Shown in pieces: positions 10,957-23,200 of a stretch of 64,000 nucleotides of DNA (within the stretch, counting starts at the first letter, position 1; each line of letters opens with the position of its first letter). The position numbers and the translations under genes were made by a program. The notes below the pieces were generated by a model. It saw only the letters and a program-made list of their open reading frames with translations. It made no database searches and was not told where the DNA came from. The stretch comes from Prionace glauca (lineage: Eukaryota > Chordata > Chondrichthyes > Carcharhiniformes > Carcharhinidae), in the NCBI GenBank assembly GCA_037974335.1, contig CM075740.1:13909071-13973070 (forward strand), given 5' to 3'.

Positions 10957-12730
10957 CTGACCATAGCCCTACATATTTTGCATCTTGATGCATTTAGATA
11001 ATATCTTCTTTCAGTTATTATTGAATCGTATTTCATCACTCAGTCTGCCATTGCAATGTAGATCTTAAAACCTCGCCTTGGATTACCACACCTGCCCCCT
11101 CCCCGCATTTCAGTTTCTATCACAAATTACTTTAAATTTTTGGATTCGAGCTTTCTGCCTCTGGAAACAGTTTATTTCCATTTTCTCCGTCAAACTCAGT
11201 CAAGAAGGCCTCAATCCAATCTCTCCTTAACTAGATCTGCTCCGAACAGAACATCCCAATTTTACCTAATCACATTGTTTTTCGCGCCTTTCGAATGAAT
11301 TAGTCGTCATGGGGCCCCGTCTAAATTAAGTTAATATCTAATGCTCACAACATGACGATACTGCATTCACATTATTTTAATAATGCTTTGAAAGAGTCGG
11401 GTATTCAGCTACAAATATCAGCGAAATGGCAGTATCTGCTTTTCAATGCCTTTCCTTGGAAACCGCAGACAACAGGAGGATGGGGAGAGTGAAGCACGGA
11501 GAGAGAGCCGCGTGGAGTGAGCAAACACAGGACCACGGAGATAAAGTGAGATTGGTCAGTGAATGCGAGCAGATCCCGATCACAAGGGAAGCAGAACACA
11601 GCGGAAACGAGAGACGAACCGAGAGAGAAGGTGCACGATACCGCAGAGCAACTCTGCGATCTTCTCTGACCTGCTTACTCCTGAAAGGCGTGCCCTGGGC
11701 CGTTGCCCATCCGGAAAGCTGGGCCAGCGTTGCACACCGGGCGGAAGCTCTCTGCGGGCCCTCGCGCATTATGTTCTTGACGCTAGGCCAAACCTAAGCA
11801 ACAAGAATTGATAGCTGAGGACAATATAAGAAATATCAAATGGTTTATGTGAATAATTGTGGCGCATAAAACGACCAATGTCATGAATTAAATTAAATAA
11901 ATGTCATGAATTATGATTAAATGTGATATAATTAAAGGCAGATGTTCCTTTTACTGCTGAGATGTCAAGTAAGAGATTCCTATCACATGTCTGCTCACCA
12001 AGAATATGTGATGCAACACTGCCGCCTACTGGTGTACTAACATATGACACAGCGATGATATAGCTGCCTATTGGTGCAATATTGTATGACATAGAAATGA
12101 CATGGCCCCCTTGGAACCAACCGATTCGAAGTAAATCATTTGCTTTTTTTTTGCTTTTGTGACTTCAAGAGTGAGATCTATCTTCTGAGGTCTAAATTCA
12201 TATCTGACCAACGAACATCTGCTCCAATGTCATCGGCTGTCAGGCATAAATGGGTCATTTTCTGATTGGCAGGATGTGACGAATAGAGTCCCGCGGTGCC
12301 TGTGCTGAGGCTTCAACACTTTGCAATTTATATCAGTGACTTAAATGAGGGAGTGAAGGCACAGTCGCTAAGTTTACACATAACACTGTGATAGGTAAGA
12401 AAGTAGATTGTGAAGAGAACGTAAGCAGGTTGCAGACCACGTGGATAGGTTGCGTAAGTTGACAAAAAAATTATCACATGGACTCTAATATGGGAAAGTG
12501 TGAATTTGCTCACTTAAACAGGAATTTTTTTTAAATGATTATTGCATAAATAAATCTGCATAATTCAGAGGTTTGGTGGGATATAGATTTTTAATGCCTG
12601 GGTGATAAACGTTAGTCTACAGACATAGAAAGTAACTAACATGGTTAAGGGAATTAGATCATTTCTTATGAAAGGAACACGAAAGTGAGGATGTTATGCT
12701 TCAGTTATACAGGATAACAGTGAGGACCAA
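10957..12730. repeat. Duplicated unit B, left copy
   Basis: It matches 36537-39005 in the same orientation, starting at ctgcagaattac. It includes a GC-richer stretch (11640-11810) whose reading frame is partly preserved between the copies (DLLTPERRALGRCPSG against DLLTLEKPALGRCPSG), a run of 'cctactggtg' blocks (12020-12110) and the first half of a CR1-Z LINE. No known domain was recognised. A weaker third match lies at 27320-27660. Confidence 0.7.
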
Positions 12731-13290
12731 TTTCGAATATTGTGTGTAGTGTTGGTCTCCTTATTTAAGGAAGGATGTAAATGTATTAGAGAAAGTTGAG
12801 ATGAAGTTTAGTAGATTGATATGTAGATAGAGGTCTTATAAAGAAAGGATTGACAGACTGGCTTCTTTCCACTGGGATTTAGGAGAGTGAGGGGTGATTT
12901 GATTGAAGGATATAAGGTCCTGAATGATCTTGACAGAGTGGACTTGGAAAGGATGTTTCCTCTTGCGGTTGAGTCCAGAACAAGGGACGCTGCTTTCAAA
13001 TTAGATATCGCTTCTTTAGGACAATGGTGAGATTTTTTTTTTAATTCTCTGAGAGTTTTGTACAACTTTGGAACGATTTGCATTAGACGGTGGTAAAGAC
13101 GGGATCATTGAATATTTTAAAGGCAGAAATAGATAAGTTCTTGTTAGGTAAGAAAATCGGAGGTGATCAGGTATAGATGGAAATTTAGGAGTTGAAAGAA
13201 AGCGATCAGCCATGATCTTATCAAATAGTGCAACAGGTTCGAGGGGTTGAATGGCCTACTCCCGCTCCTATTTTGTTTGTTCATATAAGT
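12245..13290 (+). mobile_element. CR1 LINE, family Z, 3' half
   Basis: A plus-strand CR1 with remnants of the post-RT region and a 3' end near 13265-13290 (ggcctactcccgctcctatt, then ttgttc). The first 480 bases are shared with 38525-39005 in the other unit B, so the insertion predates the duplication. Frames are broken throughout. Confidence 0.65.
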
Positions 13291-13391
13291 CTATTCGGGG
13301 TGTTGTGAGAAATTCATAAGAGATGTCAAATAAATAGTTTCTTGGATCTTTTTTAGTAAAGAAAATATCGGATACATAAGATAAAATAGTT

Positions 13392-13575
13392 CTCTTGACA
13401 TAAGAACATAAGAAATAGGAGCAGGAGTAGGCCATCTAGCCCTTCCACCCTGCCCCGCCATTCAATAAGATCATGGCTGATCTGTCGTTGCCAGTAAATA
13501 AGCTCATAGCTAATCTGCATCCTAATTCTGCCCACTTGCTTTGGGTCCTTACCCTTAATATCTTTGATCAAGAAA
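13392..13575 (-). mobile_element. CR1-a 3' end fragment
   Basis: It begins with acataagaacataag (complement of the TTCTTATG tail) and contains the typical 'ttcaataagatcatggctg' block. It is truncated after about 180 bases. Confidence 0.65.
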
Positions 13576-13717
13576 AGTTGTTCTATCTCATTTTAAATTT
13601 TGGATTGAGATAGATCTATTCACCCTCATCAATTCCTTTCAAGATCCCATTATCACGAATTATCAAATAAGCATCTTTATTTTGGGGAATACAACTGTTC
13701 ACACAATCTCACAAATA

Positions 13718-15350
13718 AGAAATAGGAAATAGGAGCAGGAGTAGGCCATCTAGCCCTTCGAGCCTGTCCCGCCATTCAATAAGATCATGGCTGATCTGTC
13801 GTGGCTCAGTTCCACCTCCCGCCCTCTCCCCATAACCCTTAATCCCTTCTCTTATCAAAAACCCATCAACCCGTTTCTTAAAAATATTCAGCGAGGCAGC
13901 CTCCACCACTTCAACGGGCAGAGAATTCCAGAGATTCACCACCCTTTGAGTGAAGAAGTTCCTCCTCAACTCTGTTCTAAACCGCCTCCCCTTTATCTTG
14001 AGGCTGTGCCCCCTAGTCCTACTGTCTTTTTTTCACCTCTATCCTATCCATCCCATTCATCATCTTATACGTCTCAATGAGATCTCCCCTCATTCTTCTA
14101 AACTCTAACGAGTACAAGCCTAGTTTATTCAGCCTCTCCTCATAGCTCAATCCCCTCAACTCTGGTATCAGCGTAGTAAACCTCCTCTGCACTCCCTCCA
14201 GGGCCAAAATGTCCTTGCGCAGGTGCGGCGCCCAAAACTGCACACAGTACTCCAGCTGCGGCCTCACCAATGCCCTATACAGCTGCAGCAAGACCTCCCT
14301 ACCTTTATATTCAATCCCCTTCGCTATGAAGGCCAGTATCCCATTCGCCTTCCTGACCACCTGCTGCACCTGCAAGCTGGGTTTTTGCGACTCATGCACA
14401 AGGACCCCGAGGTCCCTCTGCACCGTCGCCTGCTGCAGTTTTTCGCCACGTAAGTAATAGTCCTTCCTACCATTCTTCCTTCCAGAGTGGACCACCTCAC
14501 ACTTGCCAACATTAAATTCCATTTGCCATTTCCTGGCCCATTCGCCCAGCCTATCTAGATCCTTCTGCAGACTCTCCACACACTCCTCACAATTTGCCTT
14601 TCCCCCAATCTTGGTGTCATCAGCAAATTTCGACACCGTGCACTCGGTTCCCTCCTCCAGATCATCTATATAAATGGTAAATAGCTGAGGCCCCAGCACC
14701 GACCCCTGGAGCACCCCACTAGTCACCAACCGCCAATCCGAATAGCACCCATGACCCCCACTCTCTGCCTCCTATTTGACAACCAATCCTCTATCCACGC
14801 TAACACCCTACCCCCAACTCCATGTCCCCTGACCTTCTGCAATAACCTCTTGTGAGGTACCTTGTCAAACGCCTTCTGAAAATCCAGAAAGACCACATCC
14901 ACCGGCTCTCCTCTATCCACTGCCCTCGACACATCCTCATAGAACTCCAGTAAATTTGTCAGACACGACTTCCCTTTAATGAAACCGTGTTGCGTCCGCC
15001 CTATCAAGCAATTCCCCTCAAGATGCCTCGCTATTTCCTCCTTCATGACGGATTCTAACATTTTACCTACCACAGACGTTAAACTAACCGGCCTATAATT
15101 CCCCACCTTTTGCCTGGCACCCTTCTTAAACAACGGCGTAACATTAGCCGTTTTCCAATCTTCCGGCACTTCCCTGAAATCCAGCGACGTCTGAAAAATA
15201 ACCACCAAGGCATCCACTATCACCTCCGCCATTTCTTTCAGAACCCTCGGATGCATTCCATCCGGTCCTGGGGACTTGTCCACAATCAGCCCCTCCAGTC
15301 TGTCGAGCACCACCTCTCTAGTAACAGTAATGTCATTAAGACCCTCCATT
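13718..15350 (-). mobile_element. CR1-a LINE, 5'-truncated, frame-damaged
   Basis: A 1.63-kb copy. The reverse-transcriptase part reads on the minus strand from about 15349 (DKSPGPDGMHPRVLKEM, then FLDFQKAFDKVPHKRLL) into a second frame from 14729 ([28 protein letters not shown], then the C-terminal region). A frame change near 14725 separates the two blocks, and another break near 14020 separates the last part (NLWNSLPVEVVEAASLN). The 3' end is at about 13720. The usual VPQG is VLQG here. Confidence 0.85.
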
Positions 15351-15504
15351 CCTACATAATGTCATGGTCATCAGAGTTGTGGAATGGGATTTTCCTACAG
15401 GATCCTCCAATTGCACAGCAATTTGTAAAGATATTGCCCCTTTACTGCCAAGATGCAGAAGCAATTTCACCCTGCTGTTTGGGTGAGGTGTTTCGTCTGA
15501 AAGT

Positions 15505-15800
15505 CCACAAGAGTTGCAGGGAGGCAGTGGCTGGTGGCATTCTCACTGGACTAGTAATCCAGAGACCCAGATAATCCCAGTCCCGCCACGGCGGCTGTTG
15601 AAATTTGAGTTCAATAAACATTTGTAATTTTTATGCTGATTATCGTGAAAGTCCATTTGGTTCACGAATGCCCTTTAGAAGAGGAAATCTGCCATCCTTA
15701 TCTGGTCTGTCTTACAAGCGACTCCAGAGGCACAGTGATGCGATTGACTCTTACGTGCCCTCGCCCCTCTGAAAAGGACGAAGCTTCTCACTTCAAGGGC
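15505..15800 (+). repeat. T repeat
   Basis: The block 'cactggactagtaatccag' through 'aatctgccatccttatctgg' to cttacgtgccctcgcccc is an interspersed repeat seen elsewhere at 7895, 28376, 30945, 31294 and 52325. The start resembles a tRNA-like SINE head, but a clear B box is missing in this copy. Class unassigned. Confidence 0.55.
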
Positions 15801-16081
15801 AATTAAGGGCGAGTAATAGAAGTTGGACCATCCTGCGGCGCCTCCACGCGATGGATGAATAAAAGTTACCGCTGCGGAGTGAGAGGAGATTGCTACTAGT
15901 ACATGTGGAATTGCTTCTTGCGTCGTGCAATTGTATACACGTTAGAGTATTCATTAGTATGAATCCAATGCAAGACGAGTGCAGGATACTGGATTTTAAC
16001 AAAGTACGCTAAAATTCAGGTACATCATCATACTGCAAAAAAAGCGAGGCAAGAAGCAAGCAGGAGTCTTCTTTAAAAGGT

Positions 16082-16255
16082 ACCCGGATCTGCACCTGAA
16101 GCTCTGTGATCAGGAAGGCTACGGACCGGGTGCTCAAAAATGGGGTTAAAATTAATGGCTAGTTTCTTTGTTTTCATTTTTTGTCTTATTGGCCAGCGCA
16201 AACATGATGGGCTGAGTGCCCTAATTTTGAGCGCCGGCATTTTTCTATGTTTCCA
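16082..16255 (+). mobile_element. CR1-W LINE 3' end fragment
   Basis: Shares 'cctgaagctctgtgatcagg' and the terminal 'gatgggctgagtgccc' with the 3' end of the larger family W copy at 16850-17815. Confidence 0.5.
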
Positions 16256-16849
16256 GGGTTTAATGGTTGAAGGATATTTCTCCTCGTGCGTCAACATAGA
16301 ATTAGGGGGACGGTTCCATAATGAGGAATTTCACATTTAGATTGCAGGTAAGGAAATATTTTTTCACCCAGAGGGGCTCTAATATTTGGAGCGTTGTACC
16401 TTAGCTGCCATGAAGCAAGAATTACGACTAAGAAATTTGACTGGATTGATCCATGCTTAGCAATGTATTTCAGTGGCTTCTGTCGTATGACTGAACAGGA
16501 AACTCTCTTCCACTTACCGCCTACCATCAAGCGCATCGGAAGGATTTACCAATTGACAATCAATCTTTTTAGCCGCTTTATGAACGGATCCTCCATGTCT
16601 ACCGATCCCTGAAGTGTGCCACAAGATTTATTTTATATCGTTATAACTTCTGTCAATTTCATTTTATATCATTCCCAAGAAAGAAATTGCGGTATAAAGA
16701 TGTTGATCTAGAAATTTCTCCTGAAGCATTTTTTAATGCTCCATCTGTGCCAATTACCTATTACGATCTAAGCCCAAACTGGGACTATAAAACAACCATT
16801 CGAGAATATATTTACAATTTTGTTTCCCTGATATTTTCTGGTAGTTAAG

Positions 16850-17815
16850 AAATAGATTCAGTCCCTGACGGGGTTCGGATATCTCCACTTGTGTTTAATG
16901 TTTTACGTTTTATAATTACACATAGTAACCATTTGATGTATGAACAACAATCGTGAAGAGGTTAGCTGCCGACTCAGAAATATATTAATTGTTCTGTTAA
17001 ATGGGCAGAAAAATACCAAATGGAATTCAATCCGGAAAAAATGTGAGCGAATGCATTTGGGGAGGTGAAAAAAAGCTAGAGAATACTCAAATGGTGGGAA
17101 GATATTAAGAGGGGTTGAGGCATCTAAGATCTTGGAGCACATGTCCATCTGTTCTTAAACGTGGCAGGACAGGTGGACATGCTGATCAAGAAAGTATGCG
17201 GAATGTTTCCCTTTATTGGGGGAGGTTTTGAATACAAAAGCAGAGATGTGATGATGGAACTGTATAATATACTGGCTTGGCCCGTGCTGGAGTTGTTATG
17301 CACCGTTCTGGCCACGGAATTGCACTGAAGAGAATGCAGAGAAAATTTAAAATAAAATGTTGCCAGGTTGTGAAAATTACAACTATGCCGAGAGATGGGA
17401 TAGGTGAGACTTGTTTTCGTTAGAACAGAGGAGGATAAAGGGTGAACAAAAAAGGAATACAAAATTATGAGGACCTTTACCGGTTAAGCAGGAAATATTT
17501 GATTCCCTTAGCTGAGGGGTCAATTACCAGAGGCATAGATTTACGTTGATTGGTAGAAAGATGAGAGGGGATATGCGGAATATGCCTTTCACTCAAAGGA
17601 TCATGGGCCAGTGAAATTCGCTGTCTATGTTGGTGGTTGAGGTAGAAATGCTCAACTCATTTTCAAGGGGCCTGGACCTGCATTTGAAGTGTTGTAACCT
17701 GCAGGGCTACAAATCAGGTGCTAGAAAATCTCAATGAGCCGCTCGTTTCTTTTTTCCCTTTTCTCTGGTGCAGATACGATGGGCTGAATGTCCTATTTCT
17801 GCAATGTACCCAAAA
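16850..17815 (+). mobile_element. CR1-W LINE, decayed
   Basis: A plus-strand LINE 3' half. Remnants of the CR1 C-terminal region are visible in broken frames (around 17190-17420, for example the stretch equivalent to GFEYKSRDV and the valley 'gagaatgcagagaaaa'). The 3' end is near 17800 (gatgggctgaatgtcc). A minus-strand relative lies at 19350-19795. Confidence 0.55.
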
Positions 17816-17879
17816 CTTAGGGGACGTCTGGCGATTGCAAAATCTATCCCTCAAACCAGTCTGGAAAGATGCGATAAAA

Positions 17880-18545
17880 GCAAAACGATGCGGATGCTGG
17901 AGGCTGAGAGAAAAACATAAAATTCTGGGAAATCTCAGCATGTCCTGAAGCATCTGTAGAGCGGGAATAGAACTGATGTTTCCATTCAGGACGACACTTC
18001 AACAGAGCTGAAGACAAGGAAAATCTGACCAGACTTTTACTGTGAAGACGAGGGGGAGGAGCGAGAATTGATAGGAATAATAGCATAGACAAAAAGACAA
18101 AGAGAATATGATTGGTGATGATGAAGGTAGGAATGTTGCTGAGAGCGTCCAATAAGAGATCGGAATCTGCAAGTGGCAGAACCGAGATGTAGCGTGTAGG
18201 AATGTGGCAGAAGAGCCTAGTGAGGTGGGGGAGGGATGGATGAGGTAGGGGAGGAGGTAGAGAGACGGGAGGTGAAACAAAACGGAAAGTGAGATTTTAG
18301 AAGTGGAAAATAAAAATAAGAATATAAAGTAATAAAGAAGATGAATATGATAGAAAGAAGAAATGAAATAAAATAAATGGAGTTGGAATGTAGGTGGAGG
18401 GAAGAGTTCGTGTTCTGCAGTTGTTGAACTCAGTGTTCAGTCCGGAAGACTGTAAAGCGCCTGATCAGAAGACGAGGTGCTGTTCCTCCAGTATCGCAGA
18501 AGGCCAAGACCAGCCAAAAGGATGGGAGAGCAGAACCAAGTACTT
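17880..18545 (-). mobile_element. Penelope-like element 3' part
   Basis: The right end (18380-18545) reads on the minus strand as the post-GIY-YIG tail of a Penelope-like endonuclease, comparable to the better-preserved 53225-53404. It runs left into a purine-rich 3' region and ends in a Q-type tail at 17880 (gatgcggatgctgg). Broken and short. Confidence 0.55.
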
Positions 18546-19345
18546 TTTTATTCATCTGTGGTCATCGAGTGTTTACACTGTGAAATTAAAGGAAAGTCTG
18601 CAGACAACACGGGAATAAAAGAAACGAGTTTTTATTGGAGAAGATTTGCTTTTCCTAGCCCTTAGATTAGACTGACTGTGAGCCCAGCCCAAATACTGAT
18701 GGCGTCATCAGTACCTCATGTGACCTAACGCTTGAAGGGACCTTATCCCAAATAGGAACAAACATGCATTCACAACAACATGATACTTGGGTTTGGAGCC
18801 TGAAAAGTAAATAGATAACACATTCAGAAATGTAATCACACTGCAGACTCCGAGCATGGAGGGGGAAAGGGATTGAGTGACTCAAGCTGAGACCAGAACC
18901 ATACAGGGAGTCAATCGATTTCCTGTTTTGAATACTAGTGAGAGCGTTTATTCCTCGAAAAAGTGCAGTCAAAGCCAAGTTCGTGGTAACATAGGCGGCT
19001 TTGTTGTGCATGACTGGAGATAGAATAAATGAAGAGTTGGAGGGTGGTATGTTTCTCCCCTTGTGCCAGAGTTAAGGTTGTCATGGTGGCGATGCAAGGG
19101 TGGTTGTTCTCAGCAAGATGTGCACCACATTGATACCAATGACTGATGTAACAAATGGGATGAGGTCCTAGAAATAGCTTTTAGGGGGATGGGAGGCAGA
19201 CTGAAAATTAGGATTTCTAAAGCAATAATCATTGAATTACTTCCAGTCCAACATAAAAGTGAATATTGCAATATTAGTATCGTGCCCTTAGATATGTGAC
19301 TGGAAGTTTGGTTTAGGAAGCAGAACATCAGATTTCTTAATAATT
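18546..19345. other. No recognised feature
   Basis: About 800 bases with no repeat family or exon recognised. Short open frames lack any known domain. Confidence 0.4.
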
Positions 19346-19349
19346 AGGA

Positions 19350-19795
19350 CCAGTTAGAACAGTAGAACAATAGAGATGTTAAGTAGCAGAAATACGCCAT
19401 TCAGCCCATTGTACCTGTGTGGCAAAGAGAAAATAAACTAGCCATTGAATTTAATCCCATCTTCCAGGACCTCATAAGGAGCTTGGCACTAGATTAACTA
19501 TCTTTGTAGTTCTCCTGATATTTTGTTACAGATCGAGATACCCTTTAAATGTGTTGGGCGTATCAACCTCAATCATCAACTTAGGCAATGAATTCCAGAC
19601 GCCCATCACCCTCTGAGTATGAAGAGCTTTCCTCATGTCTCCTCCAATCCTTCTACCAATCATATTAAATCTATGCCCCCTGGTAATTGAACCCTCTGCT
19701 TGGGAAAACGGGTCTTTCCTGATCAGCTTTACTAGGTCCATCATAATCTTGTAGACCTCAATTAAGTCAACCTTTATCATATCGCTCTGAAACAC
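19350..19795 (-). mobile_element. CR1-W LINE 3' fragment
   Basis: Minus-strand relative of 16850-17815. The encoded stretch GRRIGGDMRKALHTQRVMGVWNS is the conserved C-terminal 'FTQRVVNLWNSLP' block of CR1. Confidence 0.65.
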
Positions 19796-20219
19796 GGAAG
19801 AAACAAATATTAAAAAGCATAAAACATATGAATCTGTCAATGTTAGAATGTACATATGTAAACACAAGGTCCAAATCAAATAAGGCCAATGAACTGAGTG
19901 CATAGATAAACATATGGAAGCATGATATCCTGGCTATAACGGAATCCTGGCTGATAGACGGAGAAAATGGCATCTCAAAGTTCCTGGATTTAGACTTCCA
20001 TGCAGGATCCCTGCAGGTTCCACCTTACTAACAGGTTTCCTTGTTGTGGAAAGGACGTGATTCGTTAGTCTTTGAAAGGTGACTGGAGCACGTTTGGAAT
20101 CCACATAGACTCTGCTCATATAACCCGCTGGAATTAGGAAGGTAGAAATTCACTTTGTATTAACCTGCCAGTATCTCTTGAAATCGATCTTTGTAATGTA
20201 AGTTGTTATACCAACACAA

Positions 20220-23200
20220 ATCAATGCAGAATTCCAGACGGGCTTATCGGGCAGGAGTCAACTCTGGTCACTGCATTAACGTTCCTATAGTCAGTGCAGA
20301 ACCTTATGCACTCATGGAGCTTGGTCACGGGCACAAGTGGTGAACTTCAGTTGCTGCTGCTGCACTATTATTTGGTGTTTAAATGTGAAGTTAATCTCCT
20401 TCCGAAGCTGGGCCAGTGCTTCTGGGCTCAGACCGTAAGGGTGTTGCCTCCTTATGGAAGGGATCTCTCACACATCCATATCACGCAGAGATAGGATGAC
20501 GCAACCTTGTCAAGCCGGCTCCCTGCTCTGCAAGTGGATGGGTGAATGAGAAGTCTAACTTCGCCAGTATCACTCTATTTGTTGGCCATAGTAGGGGATT
20601 CAACGTGGGTCTCGCTGACATCAGGCTCCAATTTACCCTCACTGCTCCTTATCCTCACGCTCGGTAGCATTGGGACAGACCATTGTCTGCTTATTGCCCT
20701 CTCAGATGTCATATCGTTTTATCAGAGCCTTTGTTTTCTCACCTGATCTTGCATCTCGGTTATTTTCCGGCCATCGAACTGGGCTTTTTAGGGTTAACCT
20801 GACTGAAAGTTTCAGAGCCCGGTGTGTATGTTTACTTGTTTTATAGCTATCTAGGAAATTTTCGAGTATTCACAGACCAAATCTCAGGATAACTTGGGTC
20901 GCTCCTGCAATATGACTATCTATCTAATGTGGTGACTTCCAACATATGTTCTAAACATCTTCCATTGATTAGTCTCAGAGACCCTCATACTTGGTTCCAG
21001 TAAATTACGCCAAGTGGAACCAGTGGGTTTGTCGCTGGTGGCGAACAGAAGAAAACCTAATCCTTTATCCGAAGCGTGGTGGTATTCGTGGCAATTTTTT
21101 TCCCGGCTGTTTTTGTTCTTTGTTCTTTGTTCAATATGCCTTGAAGTTTGTTTTGGGAATCTTATGGCACCGGCCTAATGACCCCTGACATTATGGGTGA
21201 TATACAGAAATTTCAGCTGGATCATGTCCTGGTTATCCATGACTTGTTGAAATAGTTTGGATATAAATTTGAGCATTTGTCTGGTTAAGTCTCAGTGGGC
21301 AGACCATGACATGTAAAGACTTGGATTTATTTCCTCGCCACTGTCCCGCAGATATATTCTCAGAGGAACAGCCTCGAGGAACATAAGAACATAAGAAATA
21401 GTAGCAAGAGTAGGCCATCTGACCCTTCGAGCCTGCCCCGCCATTCAATAAGATCATGGCTGATCTGCCGTGGCTCAGTTCCACATTCCCGCCCTCTCCC
21501 CATAACCCTTAATCCCCTCTCTTATCAAAAACCCATCAACCCACTTCTTGAAAATATTTAGCGAGGCAGCCTCCACCACTTCAACGGGTAGAGAATTCTA
21601 GAGATTCACCACCCTTTGAGTGAAGAAGTTCCTCCTCAATTCCGTTCTAAAACGCCCCCCCCCCTTTATCTTGAGGCTGTGCCCCCTAGTCCTACTGTCT
21701 TTTTTGAGCGGGAAGAGTCTCTCCACCTCTATCCTATCCATCCCATTCATCATCTTATACGTCTCAATGAGATCTCCCCTCATTCTTCTAAACTCCAACG
21801 AGTACAAGCCTAGTTCATTCAGCCTCTCCTCATAGTTCAACCCCCTCAACTCCGGTATCAGCCTAGTAAACCTCCTCTGCACCCCCTCCAAGGCCAAAAT
21901 ATCTTTGCGCAGGTGCGGCGCCCAAAACTGCACACAGTACTCCAGCTGCAGCCTCACCAATGCCCTATACAGCTGCAGCAAGACCTCCCTACTTTTATAT
22001 TCAATCCCCTTCGCTGTGAAGGCCAGCATCCCATTCGCCTTCCTGACCACCTGCTGCACCTGCAAGCTGGGTTTTTGCGACTCATGCACAAGGACCCCGA
22101 GGTCCCTCTGCACCGTCGCCTGCTGCAGTTTTTCGCCACGTAAGTAATAGTCCTTCCTACCATTCTTCCTTCCAAAGTGGACCACCTCACACTTGCCAAC
22201 GTTAAATTCTATTTGCCATTTCCTGGCCCATTCTCCCAGCCGATCTAGATCCTTCTACAGACTCTCCACACCCTCCGCACGAAGGAGGTGAAGGAAAGTG
22301 TTAAATTAAAAGCGGAGGCATTTAGAGTAGCGAAGAGGAGTGGGCGAGAAGAGGATTGGGAGAGTTTTAAATGTCAAAAAAGATTGACAAACAAGTTGAT
22401 AAAGGAGGGTAGGAGAAACTATGAAGCTGGGCTAGCGCTTAACATAAAAAAGGATAGCAAAGAGCTTTTATAAATATATAAAAAGGAAGAGGCTGGCTAG
22501 GGTGAATGTTGGTCCTTTAGAGGATGAGAAAGGGGACCTAGTGGTAGGGGATGGGGATATGGCTCAGGTATTGAATAACTTTTTTGTTTCCGTCTTCACA
22601 GAGGAGGACGTGAATAATTTGCCGGGTGTTAGCGATGGAAAGGTGGTAGGACTAGAGGGTCTTAATGACATTACTGTTACTAGAGAGGCGGTGCTCGACA
22701 GACTGGAGGGGCTGATTGTGGACAAGTCCCCAGGACCGGACGGAATGCATCCGAGGGTTCTGAAAGAAATGGCGGAGGTGATAGTGGATGCCTTGGTGGT
22801 TATTTTCCAGACGTCGCTGGATTCCGGGGAAATGCCGGAAGATTGGAAAACGGCTAATGTTACGCCGTTGTTTAAGAAGGGTGCCAGGCAAAAGGCAGGG
22901 AATTATAGGCCGGTTAGTTTAACGTCTGTGGTAGGTAAATTGTTAGAATCCGTCATTAAAGGGGAAATTGCGAGGCATCTTGAAGGGAATTGCTTGATAG
23001 AGCAGACGCAGCACGGTTTCATTAAAGGGAAGTCGTGTCTGACAAATTTACGGGAGTTCTATGAGGATGTGTCTAGGGCGGTGGATAGAGGAGAGCGGTG
23101 GATGTGGTCTTTCTGGATTTTTAGAAGGCGTTTGACAAAGTACCTCATTAGAGGTTATTGCAGAAGGTCAGGGGACTTGGAATTGGGGGTAGGGTGTTAG

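Noticed and set aside
13787-14457. Plus-strand open frames opposite the CR1-a LINE (repeated at 21616-22147, 41706-42230 and 54156-54680)
   Set aside because: They recur wherever the LINE does because they are its antisense. The sense frame has the reverse-transcriptase motifs.
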